Below the pieces are notes generated by a model. It was not told the origin of the DNA and searched no databases. It was given only the letters and a program-made list of their open reading frames with translations. 64,000 bases of DNA, from positions 558,001 to 622,000 of the forward strand of contig SDAL01000001.1 of NCBI GenBank assembly GCA_004153385.1, read 5' to 3'. Of the stretch, positions 27,209 through 37,514 are shown in pieces (the first letter of the stretch is position 1; each line of letters starts with the position of its first letter). The DNA comes from Paracoccaceae bacterium. GTDB lineage: Bacteria > Pseudomonadota > Alphaproteobacteria > Rhodobacterales > Rhodobacteraceae. The translations under genes were made by a program, and so were the position numbers.

Positions 27209-27648
27209 TTAGATCATCGTCTTGTCGTTCGTCGCGTCCTCTGGCACGGGTTGGGTCACGTCTTGATGCTCAACGATCATCCCCTTATCGACGCAAAACA
27301 CATCCAATACGGCTGTGCCCTTGTCGTCTTTGCCATTTGTTGAATGGATATGAGGCCAGATCCGATCACCATCTGCCGCGCTACGCATGATTTCGGCCCG
27401 CGCATGCGTTTTTTCCGCAAAGAAACCGGTGAAAACGACACGAGCGGCACCTTGCCATCGGGCACACTCGGAGTGTGCTGGATATAGTCCTTGGCACTCC
27501 CGCGCGATGCGGCCTTGGTCTCATGGGCATTGAAGAACTGGTCAGAGAAATTCATGACCAATACCCGGCTGGCGTCCTCGGTGCCCAGATCGCGCGTACT
27601 GGCCTGGGCGCATGCCACGATTGGCAAGGCAATGACCGTGACGGCCAA
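27209..27648 (-). pseudogene. SnoaL-like (NTF2-fold) protein with signal peptide, broken by a frameshift
   Basis: Reverse-strand frame 1 gives an Ala-rich signal-like start (VTVIALPIVACAQA), then MNFSDQFFNAHETKAA and YIQHTPSVPDGKVPLVS. The matching continuation is in another frame: FFTGFFAEKTHARAE, DGDRIWPHIHSTNGKDD, VFCVDKGMIVEHQDV and TQPVP up to the TAA at 27209. The change occurs at the run of A at 27432-27435 and would be repaired by one extra A. The pattern 'YIQH.P..PDG', 'DGD...H' and 'DV.....I.EH.D..Q..P' is typical of SnoaL-like NTF2 proteins. The start codon is unclear (a TTG at 27648, directly behind the upstream gene's stop). A sequencing error cannot be excluded. Confidence 0.7.
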
Positions 27649-27693
27649 GGCCGCAGGTTTCAGCGTATTCAGAAGAACTTCCGGAGTTCGGGC

Positions 27694-28302
27694 TTAGTAA
27701 CCAACCGTGAAACGACGGCGGATATGGCGCGGGCTTTCAAGCTCATCCACCATCGCGACCGCGAAATCCTCAAATGAAATGCGCGATCCGTGTTCCGTGA
27801 CCAATAAATCGTCTTCGCTTAGTCTGAACACGCCGGTGCGGTTGCCGGGCACAAACTCTGCAGATGGTGACAGAAACGTCCACTCCAGCCCTTGGGTGCT
27901 TTTCAGCTTGGCAAGAAATGCCACACCCGCGCTGGCTTCGGGACGATAGGCATCAGGAAAATCGGGTTGGTCGATCACACGCTCACCTGAGGGTAATTTC
28001 AGGCTGCCAGCCCCGCCCACAACCAGATACCGCGATACGCCGGAGGCCTGCACCGCCGCGATCAGCGTATCGGCATCGGTGGTATGAAACGGCAAGGCGC
28101 TGATGACCGCGTCATGGCCTGTGATCGCTGTCACGAAGGCCGGGGTGTCCGCAAGATCGGCAGACATGGCCGTGACGCCGGGCAGATCTGCGATCCGCTC
28201 GGGGTTGCGGGCGATCGCCGTGACCGTGTGATTGCGATCCGACAGTTCTTGCAGCAGGCGGGACCCTGCGTTTCCAGAGGCCCCGACGAGAGCGACTTTC
28301 AT
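27694..28302 (-). CDS. NmrA-like NAD(P)-binding protein
   Basis: A 202-residue Rossmann-fold protein starting MKVALVGASGNAGSRLLQEL, with the nucleotide motif GASGNAG (GxxGxxG) at the very N-terminus, then VTAIARNPER and DLADTPAFVTAITGHDAVISALPF. This is the short NmrA/YwnB type of atypical short-chain dehydrogenase, in which the catalytic Tyr-x-x-x-Lys is usually lost; they often serve as redox-sensing or quinone-reductase-like proteins. AAAGGAG precedes the ATG. It is divergent from the HxlR regulator gene, a common pairing, and it precedes the broken SnoaL-like gene in the same direction. Confidence 0.88.
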   Translation of the reverse strand: MKVALVGASGNAGSRLLQELSDRNHTVTAIARNPERIADLPGVTAMSADLADTPAFVTAITGHDAVISALPFHTTDADTLIAAVQASGVSRYLVVGGAGSLKLPSGERVIDQPDFPDAYRPEASAGVAFLAKLKSTQGLEWTFLSPSAEFVPGNRTGVFRLSEDDLLVTEHGSRISFEDFAVAMVDELESPRHIRRRFTVGY

Positions 28303-28471
28303 GATAGGTCTCCTTTACCATCCGGCTCGATAGGTGAGTTAGGTGTGTGATTAATACCAGGTCTTGATAACATACCTAGAGTTAGAAATGATGCACGCAC
28401 ACCGCAAGAAGTCATCTTGGGATGACCAGGTCAGCCCAACATGACCAATGGATGAATAAAGGAGAAAGCCC

Positions 28472-28819
28472 GTGCATGATGACGGATTTGTGTTTCAACA
28501 ACCGTGCCCCATCCGTGATGTTCTGGACCGGATCGGAGACCAGTGGAGCCTGCTGATTCTGCAGACGCTGTCACACGGGACCTTGCGCTTCAACGAGCTG
28601 ATGCGGGCCCTGGGGGATGTATCAAAGCAGATGTTGTCCAAAACCCTTAAACGATTGGAGCAGGACGGCTTCGTTCAGCGGACTGTCTATGCACAGGTGC
28701 CGCCGCGGGTCGAGTATGCGCTGACCGATTTGGGGCGGTCCTTTCTGGAGCCTTTGGGGATTCTGACCGAGTGGGCCGAGCGCAACCACCGTACAATTGT
28801 CGAGGCCCGGAACAGGTGA
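28472..28819 (+). CDS. HxlR-family transcriptional regulator
   Basis: A 115-residue winged-helix regulator with a GTG start (AAAGGAG 7 bases upstream). It reads CPIRDVLDRIGDQWSLLILQTLSHGTLRFNELMRALGDVSKQMLSKTLKRLEQDGFV, the canonical HxlR pattern, with the Cys near residue 12 that senses electrophiles or oxidants in some members (YodB, HypR). It diverges from the NmrA-like gene by 170 bases, so that gene is the likely target. The upstream stretch contains the partly symmetrical TAGGTGTG...ACCTAG. Confidence 0.92.
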   Translation: MHDDGFVFQQPCPIRDVLDRIGDQWSLLILQTLSHGTLRFNELMRALGDVSKQMLSKTLKRLEQDGFVQRTVYAQVPPRVEYALTDLGRSFLEPLGILTEWAERNHRTIVEARNR

Positions 28820-29010
28820 TCCGGTTCTGTGAAGCTCCGTTGCACCATTATCGTGATGGGTGGTGTCGACACAGTGTCGTTCATGGCGACCGTGGTGGGC
28901 CACTTGGGGAGATAGCGCAGGAGCTTTAAGAGCCGCGCCTGGAAAAAGACATGGGGGCATCGGTAAGGACAGTAGCTGTGTTTGGTATTCAAAACAGTAC
29001 TGAAAATAAA

Positions 29011-29100
29011 TGGCGGAGAGACAGGGATTCGAACCCTGGGAACCCTTTCGGGCTCAACGGTTTTCGAGACCGCCCCGTTCGACCACTCCGGCACCTCTCC
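29011..29100 (-). tRNA. tRNA-Ser(CGA)
   Basis: Reverse strand: GGAGAGG acceptor, long variable arm, anticodon loop GGTCTCGAAAACC with CGA, GGTTCGAATCC T arm, and CTCTCC-G-CCA. Length 90 bases is normal for a class II tRNA-Ser. CCA is encoded. Confidence 0.96.
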
Positions 29101-29425
29101 GCGCTGGTTGATCTGTCGATCAGGTAGCGGCGATGTAACTTCTTGGCGCGGCGGGTGCAACCTGAATTTTAGAATTTACCAGCATTTTTTATAGATATTT
29201 TGCTGCCCTAACGTTAATCACCGGTCGTCATGACCTGCATCATTTACAGGCATCGCGGTTAGCGCTGAGTTCCAATCGGCAACAATCAGCCCATCTTATC
29301 GCTGATCACATGGTGCTCTTTTTCTTGTGATCGATATGCCACTCCCCTTCGATGAAAATATCACTATGTGGGGTGATATGGACTTGAGAGGGACAGCCCT
29401 CAAGAAGAATAATGAGGAGAGTAAA

Positions 29426-29998
29426 ATGAAAACTCTGATCTTGGCATCCACTGCCGTACTCGCAACCGCCGGTTTCGCAATGGCCGGTGGGTACACCCAA
29501 CCCGTTGTTGAAGCGCCTGTTGTTGAGCCGGTTGCTGCCGTTGTTGCAGCACCCAGCGTAAACTGGACCGGCTTCTACGCTGGTGCACAATTGGGCTATA
29601 ACAACACCGAAGGCGACTTCTCCGACGACCGTGGCGGTTCGGCCGGTCTGCAAGCGGGTTACCTGTACGACATGGGTCAATACGTTGTGGGTGCAGAAGC
29701 AGATTATGCTGCTGTAGATTCCGACCAGATCAAAGGCATGGGTCACCTTAAAGGCCTCGCCGGTGTGAAAAGCGGCCAATGGCTGTATTACGGTACCTTG
29801 GGTGCGGGCTACATCGATTCTGACATCGATGGTCGTGACGATACCGTCCTTACCGCAGGTGCTGGTGTGAACTACATGTATAACGAAAACTGGATCCTTG
29901 GCGGCGAAGTTCTGTACCACGACACCAATGATTTCGACAACACCGATCAGGACTTCAACCAAACCACCGTTTCGTTGAAAGCATCCTACAAATTCTGA
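29426..29998 (+). CDS. Outer-membrane beta-barrel protein (Omp25/31-like porin)
   Basis: A 190-residue outer-membrane protein. The ATG at 29426 has GAGGAG upstream; the frame is open back to 29327 but that part is not coding. A Sec signal ends at AMAG (MKTLILASTAVLATAGFAMA), followed by a linker with several Val/Pro/Glu residues and eight short strands such as WTGFYAGAQLGYNNTEGDF, AGLQAGYLYDMGQYVVGAEADYA and TTVSLKASYKF, ending in Phe. This is the small porin class (Omp25/Omp31, PF13505) typical of alphaproteobacteria. Probably abundant. A good terminator follows. Confidence 0.9.
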   Translation: MKTLILASTAVLATAGFAMAGGYTQPVVEAPVVEPVAAVVAAPSVNWTGFYAGAQLGYNNTEGDFSDDRGGSAGLQAGYLYDMGQYVVGAEADYAAVDSDQIKGMGHLKGLAGVKSGQWLYYGTLGAGYIDSDIDGRDDTVLTAGAGVNYMYNENWILGGEVLYHDTNDFDNTDQDFNQTTVSLKASYKF

Positions 29999-30055
29999 TT
30001 TGAGGGGCATTGCCCTGATGTCAGGATATGTTGAGATCCTTGATCTAGTATTGAA

Positions 30056-30087
30056 ATACGCCGCTCGTTTGAGTGGCGTATTTTTTT
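30056..30087 (+). terminator. Terminator after the outer-membrane protein gene
   Basis: ATACGCCGCTC (30056-30066) and GAGTGGCGTAT (30071-30081) form an 11-bp stem (one G-T pair) around GTTT, followed by T run 30081-30087. Confidence 0.9.
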
Positions 30088-30113
30088 GCTGACGCTGGGG
30101 CAAAACGGTGATT

Positions 30114-30737
30114 TCAGCTGAGCCGATCAGGCGGCAGGACGCCAAGACCGCGCAGATAGATGCCTATGCCGCTTTCCAGAAGGTCTTCGGGGTCATAGGG
30201 GGCATGGGCACCGGGGCGGGCGCGGCTGTGCAACTCGACCACACCATGTGCCATTGCAGCAACATGTGCTGACACCATGGCGGAAGGTGGGCGGGCATGT
30301 GCTGGCAGATGGGCCAGCATCGCATCTGTCGCACGTAAAATCACCCCTTGCGCCCGTTCCGAGGCAAGCGCCAGATCCGGGGAGCGATTTGGAGAAAGGC
30401 CGCTTTCAAACATTGCCATATAATGACCGGGATGGTTTTGCGCGAAGGTCAGATACGCCCGACTGACCGCACCAAAGGCCGCCAGAGACGAAGGGCTGCC
30501 CGCATTCCAGGCGCGTTCCATCGTGTCACCAAACATCACATAGCCCATCCGCGCGCATTCTGCGATCAGGTCTTCCCGGCCTGCAAAATGGCGGTAGACG
30601 GCGGCGGGTGTAACACCTGCGGATTTTGCAGCCTCCGACAACGTAAACCCGGTCGGGCCCTTTGTTTTGATCAGCTGCAAGGCAGCCTCCATCAGCGCCA
30701 TGCGAAGATTGCCGTGATGATAGCCTTGCTTAGACAT
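30114..30737 (-). CDS. TetR-family regulator
   Basis: A 207-residue TetR protein starting [58 protein letters not shown]. This is the standard N-terminal DNA-binding domain. The C-terminal half ([24 protein letters not shown]-like text) matches the WHG/TetR_C_13 domain. Its start overlaps the end of the ppk2 gene by 8 bases, so it is likely co-transcribed behind it. Its targets are not evident; the neighbours do not show an efflux operon. Confidence 0.93.
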   Translation of the reverse strand: MSKQGYHHGNLRMALMEAALQLIKTKGPTGFTLSEAAKSAGVTPAAVYRHFAGREDLIAECARMGYVMFGDTMERAWNAGSPSSLAAFGAVSRAYLTFAQNHPGHYMAMFESGLSPNRSPDLALASERAQGVILRATDAMLAHLPAHARPPSAMVSAHVAAMAHGVVELHSRARPGAHAPYDPEDLLESGIGIYLRGLGVLPPDRLS

Positions 30738-31626
30738 TCAAGATATCAATTCCGCCACAGATTCCGGTATCGATTTCGCCAATCGCTTTCTGATCTTTGC
30801 CCGGGTAATCAACCGCTTGCAAGACTGTTTGGATCGCGGCGATGCGCGCGCGTTTTTTGTCATCGGCGCGGATCACGGTCCAGGGGGCCGCCGGGTGGTT
30901 GCTACGGCTAAGTGTCTCTTCGATTGCAACGGAGTAGGCGTCCCATTTCTTCAGACCCTCGACATCGACCCAGCTCAGCTTCCACTGTTTGCGCGGATCG
31001 CTTTCGCGGCTCAAAAACCGGCGCAGCTGTTCGGCACGATCAACATTCAGCCACAATTTTACCAACACAAGGTCATCGTTCACCAGCATTTTTTCGAAAT
31101 CGGGCAATTGATAGAAAAAATGCTCGCGCTGGGATTGAGTGCAGAATTCGAAGACTTTCTCTACCACGCCGCGATTATACCACGACCGGTCAAACAACGC
31201 GATTTCGCCTACCGCTGGCAATCTGGCTACATATCGCTGGAAATACCATTGCGAGGCTTCGCGATCAGACGGCGTGGGCAGGGCCACAACATAGGCAGAG
31301 CGGGGGTTGAGGTTTTCACGTATACGCTTGATCGTTCCGCCTTTTCCGGCCGCATCACGGCCCTCGAACAACACCGCCAGCCGCTTGCCGGTTTTGCGCA
31401 AACCATAAAGCATTTTCACAAGCTCTACCTGCAACAGCTCCATGTGCGCATCATAGTCCTTGCCCGACATTTCCGTGCGATAGGGATAGCTTGGCGCGAT
31501 GATATCCTTGCCTTTGGCCTCTTCGATCGCTTTGCGAATGTCTTTGGGCGCGTCGTTTTCAAGATATTGTGTGATCTGGCCTACGAAGGGAACTTCGACG
31601 CCGATGGTTTCGATAGTCTTGGCCAT
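30730..31626 (-). CDS. ppk2: Polyphosphate kinase 2
   Basis: A 298-residue class-I-like PPK2, which transfers phosphate between polyphosphate and nucleotides. The ATG at 31626 has GGAGGG before it. Walker A-like [75 protein letters not shown] carries the hallmark AGKGG and FDRSWYNR with the Walker B Asp (both are diagnostic). The C-terminal part contains [22 protein letters not shown]. It is followed by the TetR gene with an 8-base overlap. PPK2 may support nucleotide pools in phosphate-variable seawater. Confidence 0.96.
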   Translation of the reverse strand: MAKTIETIGVEVPFVGQITQYLENDAPKDIRKAIEEAKGKDIIAPSYPYRTEMSGKDYDAHMELLQVELVKMLYGLRKTGKRLAVLFEGRDAAGKGGTIKRIRENLNPRSAYVVALPTPSDREASQWYFQRYVARLPAVGEIALFDRSWYNRGVVEKVFEFCTQSQREHFFYQLPDFEKMLVNDDLVLVKLWLNVDRAEQLRRFLSRESDPRKQWKLSWVDVEGLKKWDAYSVAIEETLSRSNHPAAPWTVIRADDKKRARIAAIQTVLQAVDYPGKDQKAIGEIDTGICGGIDILNV

Positions 31627-31743
31627 GATGCCCTCCGGATTATGGTCTATCTTAGGCCCGATGGCCGTGCCGGTGCAAGCCACGCCCTTGAGATACGCGC
31701 TCCACACGCCTGCGGGCGGCGCTTGACGATGGCGTCCATCCGC

Positions 31744-32715
31744 TTAGCGCAGACCAGCGCGCAGCGCCGCGCGGTCGACCGCCTGCCGGTCCGCGGTGAC
31801 TCTGGTTTGCTGGATCATATGACCGGCGCCGGGCAAAACCGTCAGCGTCGCGCCGGGTATCTGGGCGGCAGTTTTGCGCGAGTGGATATCCAGTCCGACC
31901 GTGGTATCCTGATCGCCATGAAGCAGCTCCACCGGCAGATCCAGCCGTGGATAGTTGGGTACCATCATCGCGATTTCTTGCTTTAGCCCCGCGCGCTGTC
32001 GCGCATTGGCGCGCATGGTGACCCGTCTAAGCGTCATCTCGGGCCCGAAATGATCGCTGTAGCCTCGCGGAACAGCCTCGGGGGAAAATACATCTGCAAC
32101 AGCATTTTCAACCGTGCTTTCAGGTGCCCATGCACTGATCAACGGAACCGCTACAGCCTGCCCCAAGGGGGGAGCGGTGATCTGGTAGAGAAAAGGCAGG
32201 CCGCCATCCCAGGTTTGCGATGCGGCTGCCAGCAAAACCAGTGCGGATGGTTTGTCCTTTGCCTCGAACGCCCATGCAAGTGCCACCGCACCGCCATAGG
32301 AATGGCCCAGCACAATCGGGTGACGCGCGCCGGCGCGCGTGGCCGCCTGCGACAGCAATCGGGATTGGGCGAAAATCGTATCGTTCTGCAGCGGCGTCGA
32401 ATACCCGAACCCCGGCCGGTCGAACGCGTAGATATGATAGGTATCTGCAAGGGCAGGTGCCAGCCGGAAGGTCATGTCGCGCAACGAGCCAGACGCGCCG
32501 TGGATCAGCACCAGATCGGGGCCGTCTGGGTTGCCCATTTCTTTCAGATGCACGCTCTGGCCTGCAAATTCCCCATCATCGAAACGGATCATCTGGCCGC
32601 CCGGCGGATACTCCGCCTCGGCTGCCGCCTCGCGACGATCCGCCTGCCAAGAGGTGCAGCCCGTGCTCAGGCCGGCCACAAGCAGAAGGTTAAAGACCGA
32701 TGTCCATAATCTCAT
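31744..32715 (-). CDS. Alpha/beta hydrolase lipoprotein
   Basis: A 323-residue alpha/beta hydrolase from the ATG at 32715 (26 bases inside the end of metA; longer in-frame starts exist but overlap metA further). The N-terminal text [20 protein letters not shown] with LSTGC ahead of Thr-Ser looks like a lipoprotein signal with the lipidated Cys near residue 20. The oxyanion region [12 protein letters not shown] is followed by [14 protein letters not shown] (nucleophile elbow GxSxG), and a His is in GAGHMIQ. The catalytic Asp is likely in [13 protein letters not shown]. Substrate unknown. Confidence 0.85.
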   Translation of the reverse strand: MRLWTSVFNLLLVAGLSTGCTSWQADRREAAAEAEYPPGGQMIRFDDGEFAGQSVHLKEMGNPDGPDLVLIHGASGSLRDMTFRLAPALADTYHIYAFDRPGFGYSTPLQNDTIFAQSRLLSQAATRAGARHPIVLGHSYGGAVALAWAFEAKDKPSALVLLAAASQTWDGGLPFLYQITAPPLGQAVAVPLISAWAPESTVENAVADVFSPEAVPRGYSDHFGPEMTLRRVTMRANARQRAGLKQEIAMMVPNYPRLDLPVELLHGDQDTTVGLDIHSRKTAAQIPGATLTVLPGAGHMIQQTRVTADRQAVDRAALRAGLR

Positions 32716-33610
32716 AGGGCGTTCCCTGATAGATTTCATTGATCCAGTTGCCGTATAGCAAGTGTGAATGGCTGCGCCACCGATTGCGCGGCGCTTGGGC
32801 CGGATCGTCATCGGGATAATAGTTGAGCGGCAGCTGCGCAGTTTTCCCCGCGGCCGCATCACGATCATATTCTTCCTTCAAGGTGGTGCTGTCGTATTCG
32901 AAGTGGTTGAACACATACAGCGCCCGCGTCGACCGGTCCTGAACCAGACCCGGCCCTGTTTGCGTGGAATCCAGAAGCATTTTCAGACCGGCGGCGGTGA
33001 TGTCGTCGCGGCGCATTTCCGTCCAGCGGCTGACCGGCACCAAAAAATCATCCGAAAACCCGCGTAAAAACGGCGATGTCGGGTCGCAGTTTTCATGCAT
33101 GAAACAGCCGAAGGCCTTGTTTTGCAGATCGTATTTCGGGATGCCGTGGAAATGGTAGGCCATCGCCATGCCGCCCCAGCACACCCCGAAGGTGGAGTGC
33201 ACATGGGTTTGTGTCCAATCCATGACACGGCGCAGTTCGTCCCAATAGGTGACTTCGGTAAATGGCAAATGCTCTATCGGGGCGCCTGTGATGATCAGCC
33301 CGTCAAACTTCTCGCCAGTGGCCTCAACCTCTGCAAAGGGGCGGTAGAACTGCTCCATATGCTCAGCTGCGGTGTTTTTGGTCTGGTGTTCCGTCATCCG
33401 GATCAGGTGGAATTCGATCTGCAACGGGGTGGCGCCGATCACCCTTGCAAACTGGTTTTCCGTCTGGATTTTCTTGGGCATCAGATTCAGAAGACCGATC
33501 CGCAGGGGCCGGATGTCCTGGGTGGCCGCACGCCCCGGGTTCATCACCATAACGCCTTCCTTGGACAAGATGTCAAAGGCGGGAAGTGCGTCGGGCAGGG
33601 TGATGGGCAT
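32690..33610 (-). CDS. metA: Homoserine O-acyltransferase (MetA), probably acetyl-CoA type
   Basis: A 306-residue MetA of the class-I glutamine amidotransferase-like fold: activates homoserine for methionine synthesis. It reads [32 protein letters not shown], then [14 protein letters not shown], then FGVCWGGMA with the nucleophile Cys about residue 144, and [16 protein letters not shown] with His and Glu of the triad. The residue after GAP-I is Glu (about residue 113), where the succinyl-specific E. coli enzyme has Gly; enzymes with Glu here use acetyl-CoA. The ATPase gene at 33682 is upstream. No SAM riboswitch was found in the short 71-base gap. Confidence 0.94.
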   Translation of the reverse strand: MPITLPDALPAFDILSKEGVMVMNPGRAATQDIRPLRIGLLNLMPKKIQTENQFARVIGATPLQIEFHLIRMTEHQTKNTAAEHMEQFYRPFAEVEATGEKFDGLIITGAPIEHLPFTEVTYWDELRRVMDWTQTHVHSTFGVCWGGMAMAYHFHGIPKYDLQNKAFGCFMHENCDPTSPFLRGFSDDFLVPVSRWTEMRRDDITAAGLKMLLDSTQTGPGLVQDRSTRALYVFNHFEYDSTTLKEEYDRDAAAGKTAQLPLNYYPDDDPAQAPRNRWRSHSHLLYGNWINEIYQGTPYEIMDIGL

Positions 33611-33681
33611 TATCGTATCCTCAAGGTGTCTTCCGGGGCCACAAGTATCGGCCTGTATTCGTGCAGATAGTGTTTACAAGA

Positions 33682-34539
33682 TCATTGTGGAAGGGCTGCG
33701 GCGATCAGGGCTGTGAAATCGGCCTCGTCGCGCACGGTGGCCACGTCCTCTGCGGTGACCGTGACACCCCAGTTATCGGCCATGGCCTGATAGCGCGGCT
33801 GGCGGTGTTCCAGCGCCTGGCGATAGGTCCAGCGCACGAAATCATCCGGGTCCACCTGCGTTTCGGTCAGCCCGCGCTCCACCCGATAATCGATCCACTT
33901 CCGCTCCAGAAACTGCGGCTGGTAATACATCGGCTTGGGCGCACGATCAAAGCGTTTGACCAGCTCGTCGGTATGCGCCTCCGATCCCTTGATCCAGACC
34001 ATCAGCGTCTGGCCGGACAGCTCGTTGAGAATGGGATCTTGCGGGTCTTCGGGGTTCACGACTTCGCAGATCGAGCCGCCGGAATCGCATACGAAATGCG
34101 GAATGTCATAAATCAGACGCGCGCGTTTGATGAAATGCGTCGTGTCGAGCAGTGCCGAGGTTTCTGCGCGCTGATGCTGGCGCTGGCGCTCCATGTATTC
34201 ATCAAAAGCCAGCCCGTTTTTCATCGCCATACCCGGCTTGCCCAGATAGGTCGAGAGCGGGGCAAGGTTATCAAACGTGATATTGGAGGCGATATAGACG
34301 CTGTCTTGCATCAGCAATTCGCGCAAAAGCGGAACTTTCATTGCCTCGCGCTTGAAATTGTCGGCAATATATTCGCCCATATACCGCGTGCCGATACGGT
34401 AATCGATCGAGTAATGGAACCACGCGCCGTGATCGCGCAACATACTTGAAAGATAGGTCTTTCCCAGCCCCGACATCGCAAACAGCAACACTCGTTTGTG
34501 CTTGGCCTGCAGCCAGCTTGCGCGCGTCTTGTAAAGCAT
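33682..34539 (-). CDS. P-loop ATPase-like protein of unknown role
   Basis: A 285-residue protein with an N-terminal P-loop GLGKTYLSS inside KRVLLFAMSGLGKTYLSSML. The text that follows (WFHYSIDYRIGTRYMGEY, VPLLRELLMQDSVYIASNITFDNLAPLSTYLGK, FVCDSGGSICEVVNP, WIKGSEAHTDELVKRF) is conserved in an orphan family often annotated only as 'ATPase' in Rhodobacterales. It resembles adenylate-kinase/P-loop nucleotide kinase architecture, but no catalytic assignment is possible. It is upstream of metA in the same direction with 71 bases between, and it may share regulation. Confidence 0.75.
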   Translation of the reverse strand: MLYKTRASWLQAKHKRVLLFAMSGLGKTYLSSMLRDHGAWFHYSIDYRIGTRYMGEYIADNFKREAMKVPLLRELLMQDSVYIASNITFDNLAPLSTYLGKPGMAMKNGLAFDEYMERQRQHQRAETSALLDTTHFIKRARLIYDIPHFVCDSGGSICEVVNPEDPQDPILNELSGQTLMVWIKGSEAHTDELVKRFDRAPKPMYYQPQFLERKWIDYRVERGLTETQVDPDDFVRWTYRQALEHRQPRYQAMADNWGVTVTAEDVATVRDEADFTALIAAALPQ

Positions 34540-34623
34540 CAGATATTACCTTCGTGGATCGAAAATGGGCAAGGCGATATCTAAGGGTCTATCGTGCACG
34601 CGCCGGAAGGTCACGAGGGGTTT

Positions 34624-34767
34624 TTACCTGTTAGGGCCTGCAAGTGCAAAAACAAGCCAGCCAAGCCCCCACAGGCCGCACAGCCCGAGCGCAAGAAGAA
34701 GCGCGGCCCATACGGTCATCCGGGGATGGGGCAGGCGGATCTGTGAAATGGGTGTTTTCCTGCTCAT
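34624..34767 (-). CDS. Possible small membrane protein (47 residues)
   Basis: A short reverse-strand frame, MSRKTPISQIRLPHPRMTVW followed by one hydrophobic helix (AALLLALGLCGLWGLAWLVFALAG) and PNR. The charge distribution (positive start, then a helix) looks like a genuine tiny membrane protein. No ribosome site close to the ATG, so the call is weak. It lies in a gap between the P-loop ATPase gene and the FemAB-like gene, where no other gene is seen. Confidence 0.4.
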   Translation of the reverse strand: MSRKTPISQIRLPHPRMTVWAALLLALGLCGLWGLGWLVFALAGPNR

Positions 34768-34890
34768 GTGTGCGCAGCGGACCTTTCGAATGAAACCTGG
34801 GCAGGGCCATGCGTTACCAGTGGCCCTTGCCAGTATCGTCGGTCGGTATTCATTAAGAATGCGTTAAGCAAACCTGTGCTTAAAGCTTGT

Positions 34891-35835
34891 ATGGATGCGA
34901 TGACGATCACACAATCGGACTGGACCGCCGCTGGTTGGGATGCGCATCTCGGCCGGAGTATCGGGGGCTCTGTCGCCTTGCAGCAATCGGGATGCTATGG
35001 CGCGATTGCTGCTGCCGGCGGTTGTCGGGTTGTGCGCTATTCGATCTGGCGCAACGGCCGGCTGATCGGGGCGGCGCAGGTGTTGCAGCGGCGTGGTCTG
35101 GCATGGCTGGGGCGAGGACCCGTTTGGCAGGCAGGTCTTTCGCCTGCCGTCAAGCGCACAGGCCTGCGCAGCCTTGCACGCGCGCTTTTCCCCCTGCCAC
35201 TCATCGCAACCGCTGCGCATTGTGATGATCCACCCTCTGGCGTGCCGCTTGTCACACAGCGCGCACATGCGATGTGGGATCTCGGGCCGTGTACGGCCGA
35301 TTTGCAGGCGAGGCTTTATCCTAAGTGGCGCAATGCCATGCTGCGTGCCCTGCGGTCTGATCTGGTATTGACCCAAGAAGACGATCCGGCATGGCTTGTA
35401 GGCGCCGAGGCGGCACAGCGAAAGGCGCGGGGTTACAGTGGTTTGCCGTCGGCATTTGTCGAGGCGTGGGCGTCTGAGGGCGGGGGGCGTCTGGCCCTTG
35501 CGTTACGCGATGCGCAAGGCCAGCCCCACGCTGGAATGGTTTTCTTGTGCCACGGCGATACGGCCAGCTATCATCTGGGCTGGCGTGATCCTCGTCGCCC
35601 CACAAGCGGCGTGCATGCGGCGCTTTTGTGGCAATCGGCGTTGTGGTTGCGGGCAGGGGGGATGGCATGGCTGGATCTTGGCGGGGTCGACAGCACACAA
35701 ACCCCCGGTCTGATGCGGTTCAAGCTGGGCACAGGGGCGGGTGTCCATACGCTGGGGGCGACCACATGGGTTTTTCCCGCATTCTCGCGCTTGCGTCCTG
35801 ATAAAGCGACCCGCATGTGCGATAGTGCGCAATGA
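34891..35835 (+). CDS. FemAB/GNAT-like acyltransferase-fold protein
   Basis: A 314-residue protein with an ATG at 34891 (a second is at 34900). It starts MDAMTITQSDWTAAGWDAHLG, has a first half with a VVRYSIWRNGRLIGAAQVL and AWLGRGPVW, and a second half LYPKWRNAMLRALRSD, GVHAALLWQSALWLRAGGMAWLDLGGVD, TPGLMRFKLGTGAGVHTLG. Two GNAT-fold halves of this kind occur in the FemAB/peptidoglycan bridge and CelD/BcsL-type family. The substrate is not evident. It sits just before guaB, on the same strand, with 80 bases between. Confidence 0.72.
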   Translation: MDAMTITQSDWTAAGWDAHLGRSIGGSVALQQSGCYGAIAAAGGCRVVRYSIWRNGRLIGAAQVLQRRGLAWLGRGPVWQAGLSPAVKRTGLRSLARALFPLPLIATAAHCDDPPSGVPLVTQRAHAMWDLGPCTADLQARLYPKWRNAMLRALRSDLVLTQEDDPAWLVGAEAAQRKARGYSGLPSAFVEAWASEGGGRLALALRDAQGQPHAGMVFLCHGDTASYHLGWRDPRRPTSGVHAALLWQSALWLRAGGMAWLDLGGVDSTQTPGLMRFKLGTGAGVHTLGATTWVFPAFSRLRPDKATRMCDSAQ

Positions 35836-35873
35836 AACCCCGCTTTGGGGTTGTGTTTGGTCTGGTTAGGTGA

Positions 35874-37364
<1,491 letters not shown>

Positions 37365-37384
37365 TCTGCCGTATGATTTGAAAG

Positions 37385-37416
37385 AAAAGGGCGGACCGCT
37401 TGGTGCGCCCTTTTTT
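37385..37416 (+). terminator. Terminator after guaB
   Basis: AAAAGGGCG (37385-37393) pairs with CGCCCTTTT (37406-37414) around a GACCGCTTGGT middle that adds the inner pairs ACC/GGT. T run 37411-37416. Confidence 0.8.
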
Positions 37417-37514
37417 CCGTGAAAACTGCCCGTTGAATCATTCAAAGCGCTTTGAAATATGCAATATGCGCATTTTCTTTCCGAAGTCCTGCACCGACCC
37501 CTCCAGAGGATAAC

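Noticed and set aside
28303-28471. HxlR operator in the divergent region
   Set aside because: The partly symmetrical TAGGTGTG/ACCTAG elements are imperfect and spaced irregularly; not strong enough to call.
33611-33681. SAM-II riboswitch before metA
   Set aside because: The 71-base gap has no matching conserved pseudoknot pattern.
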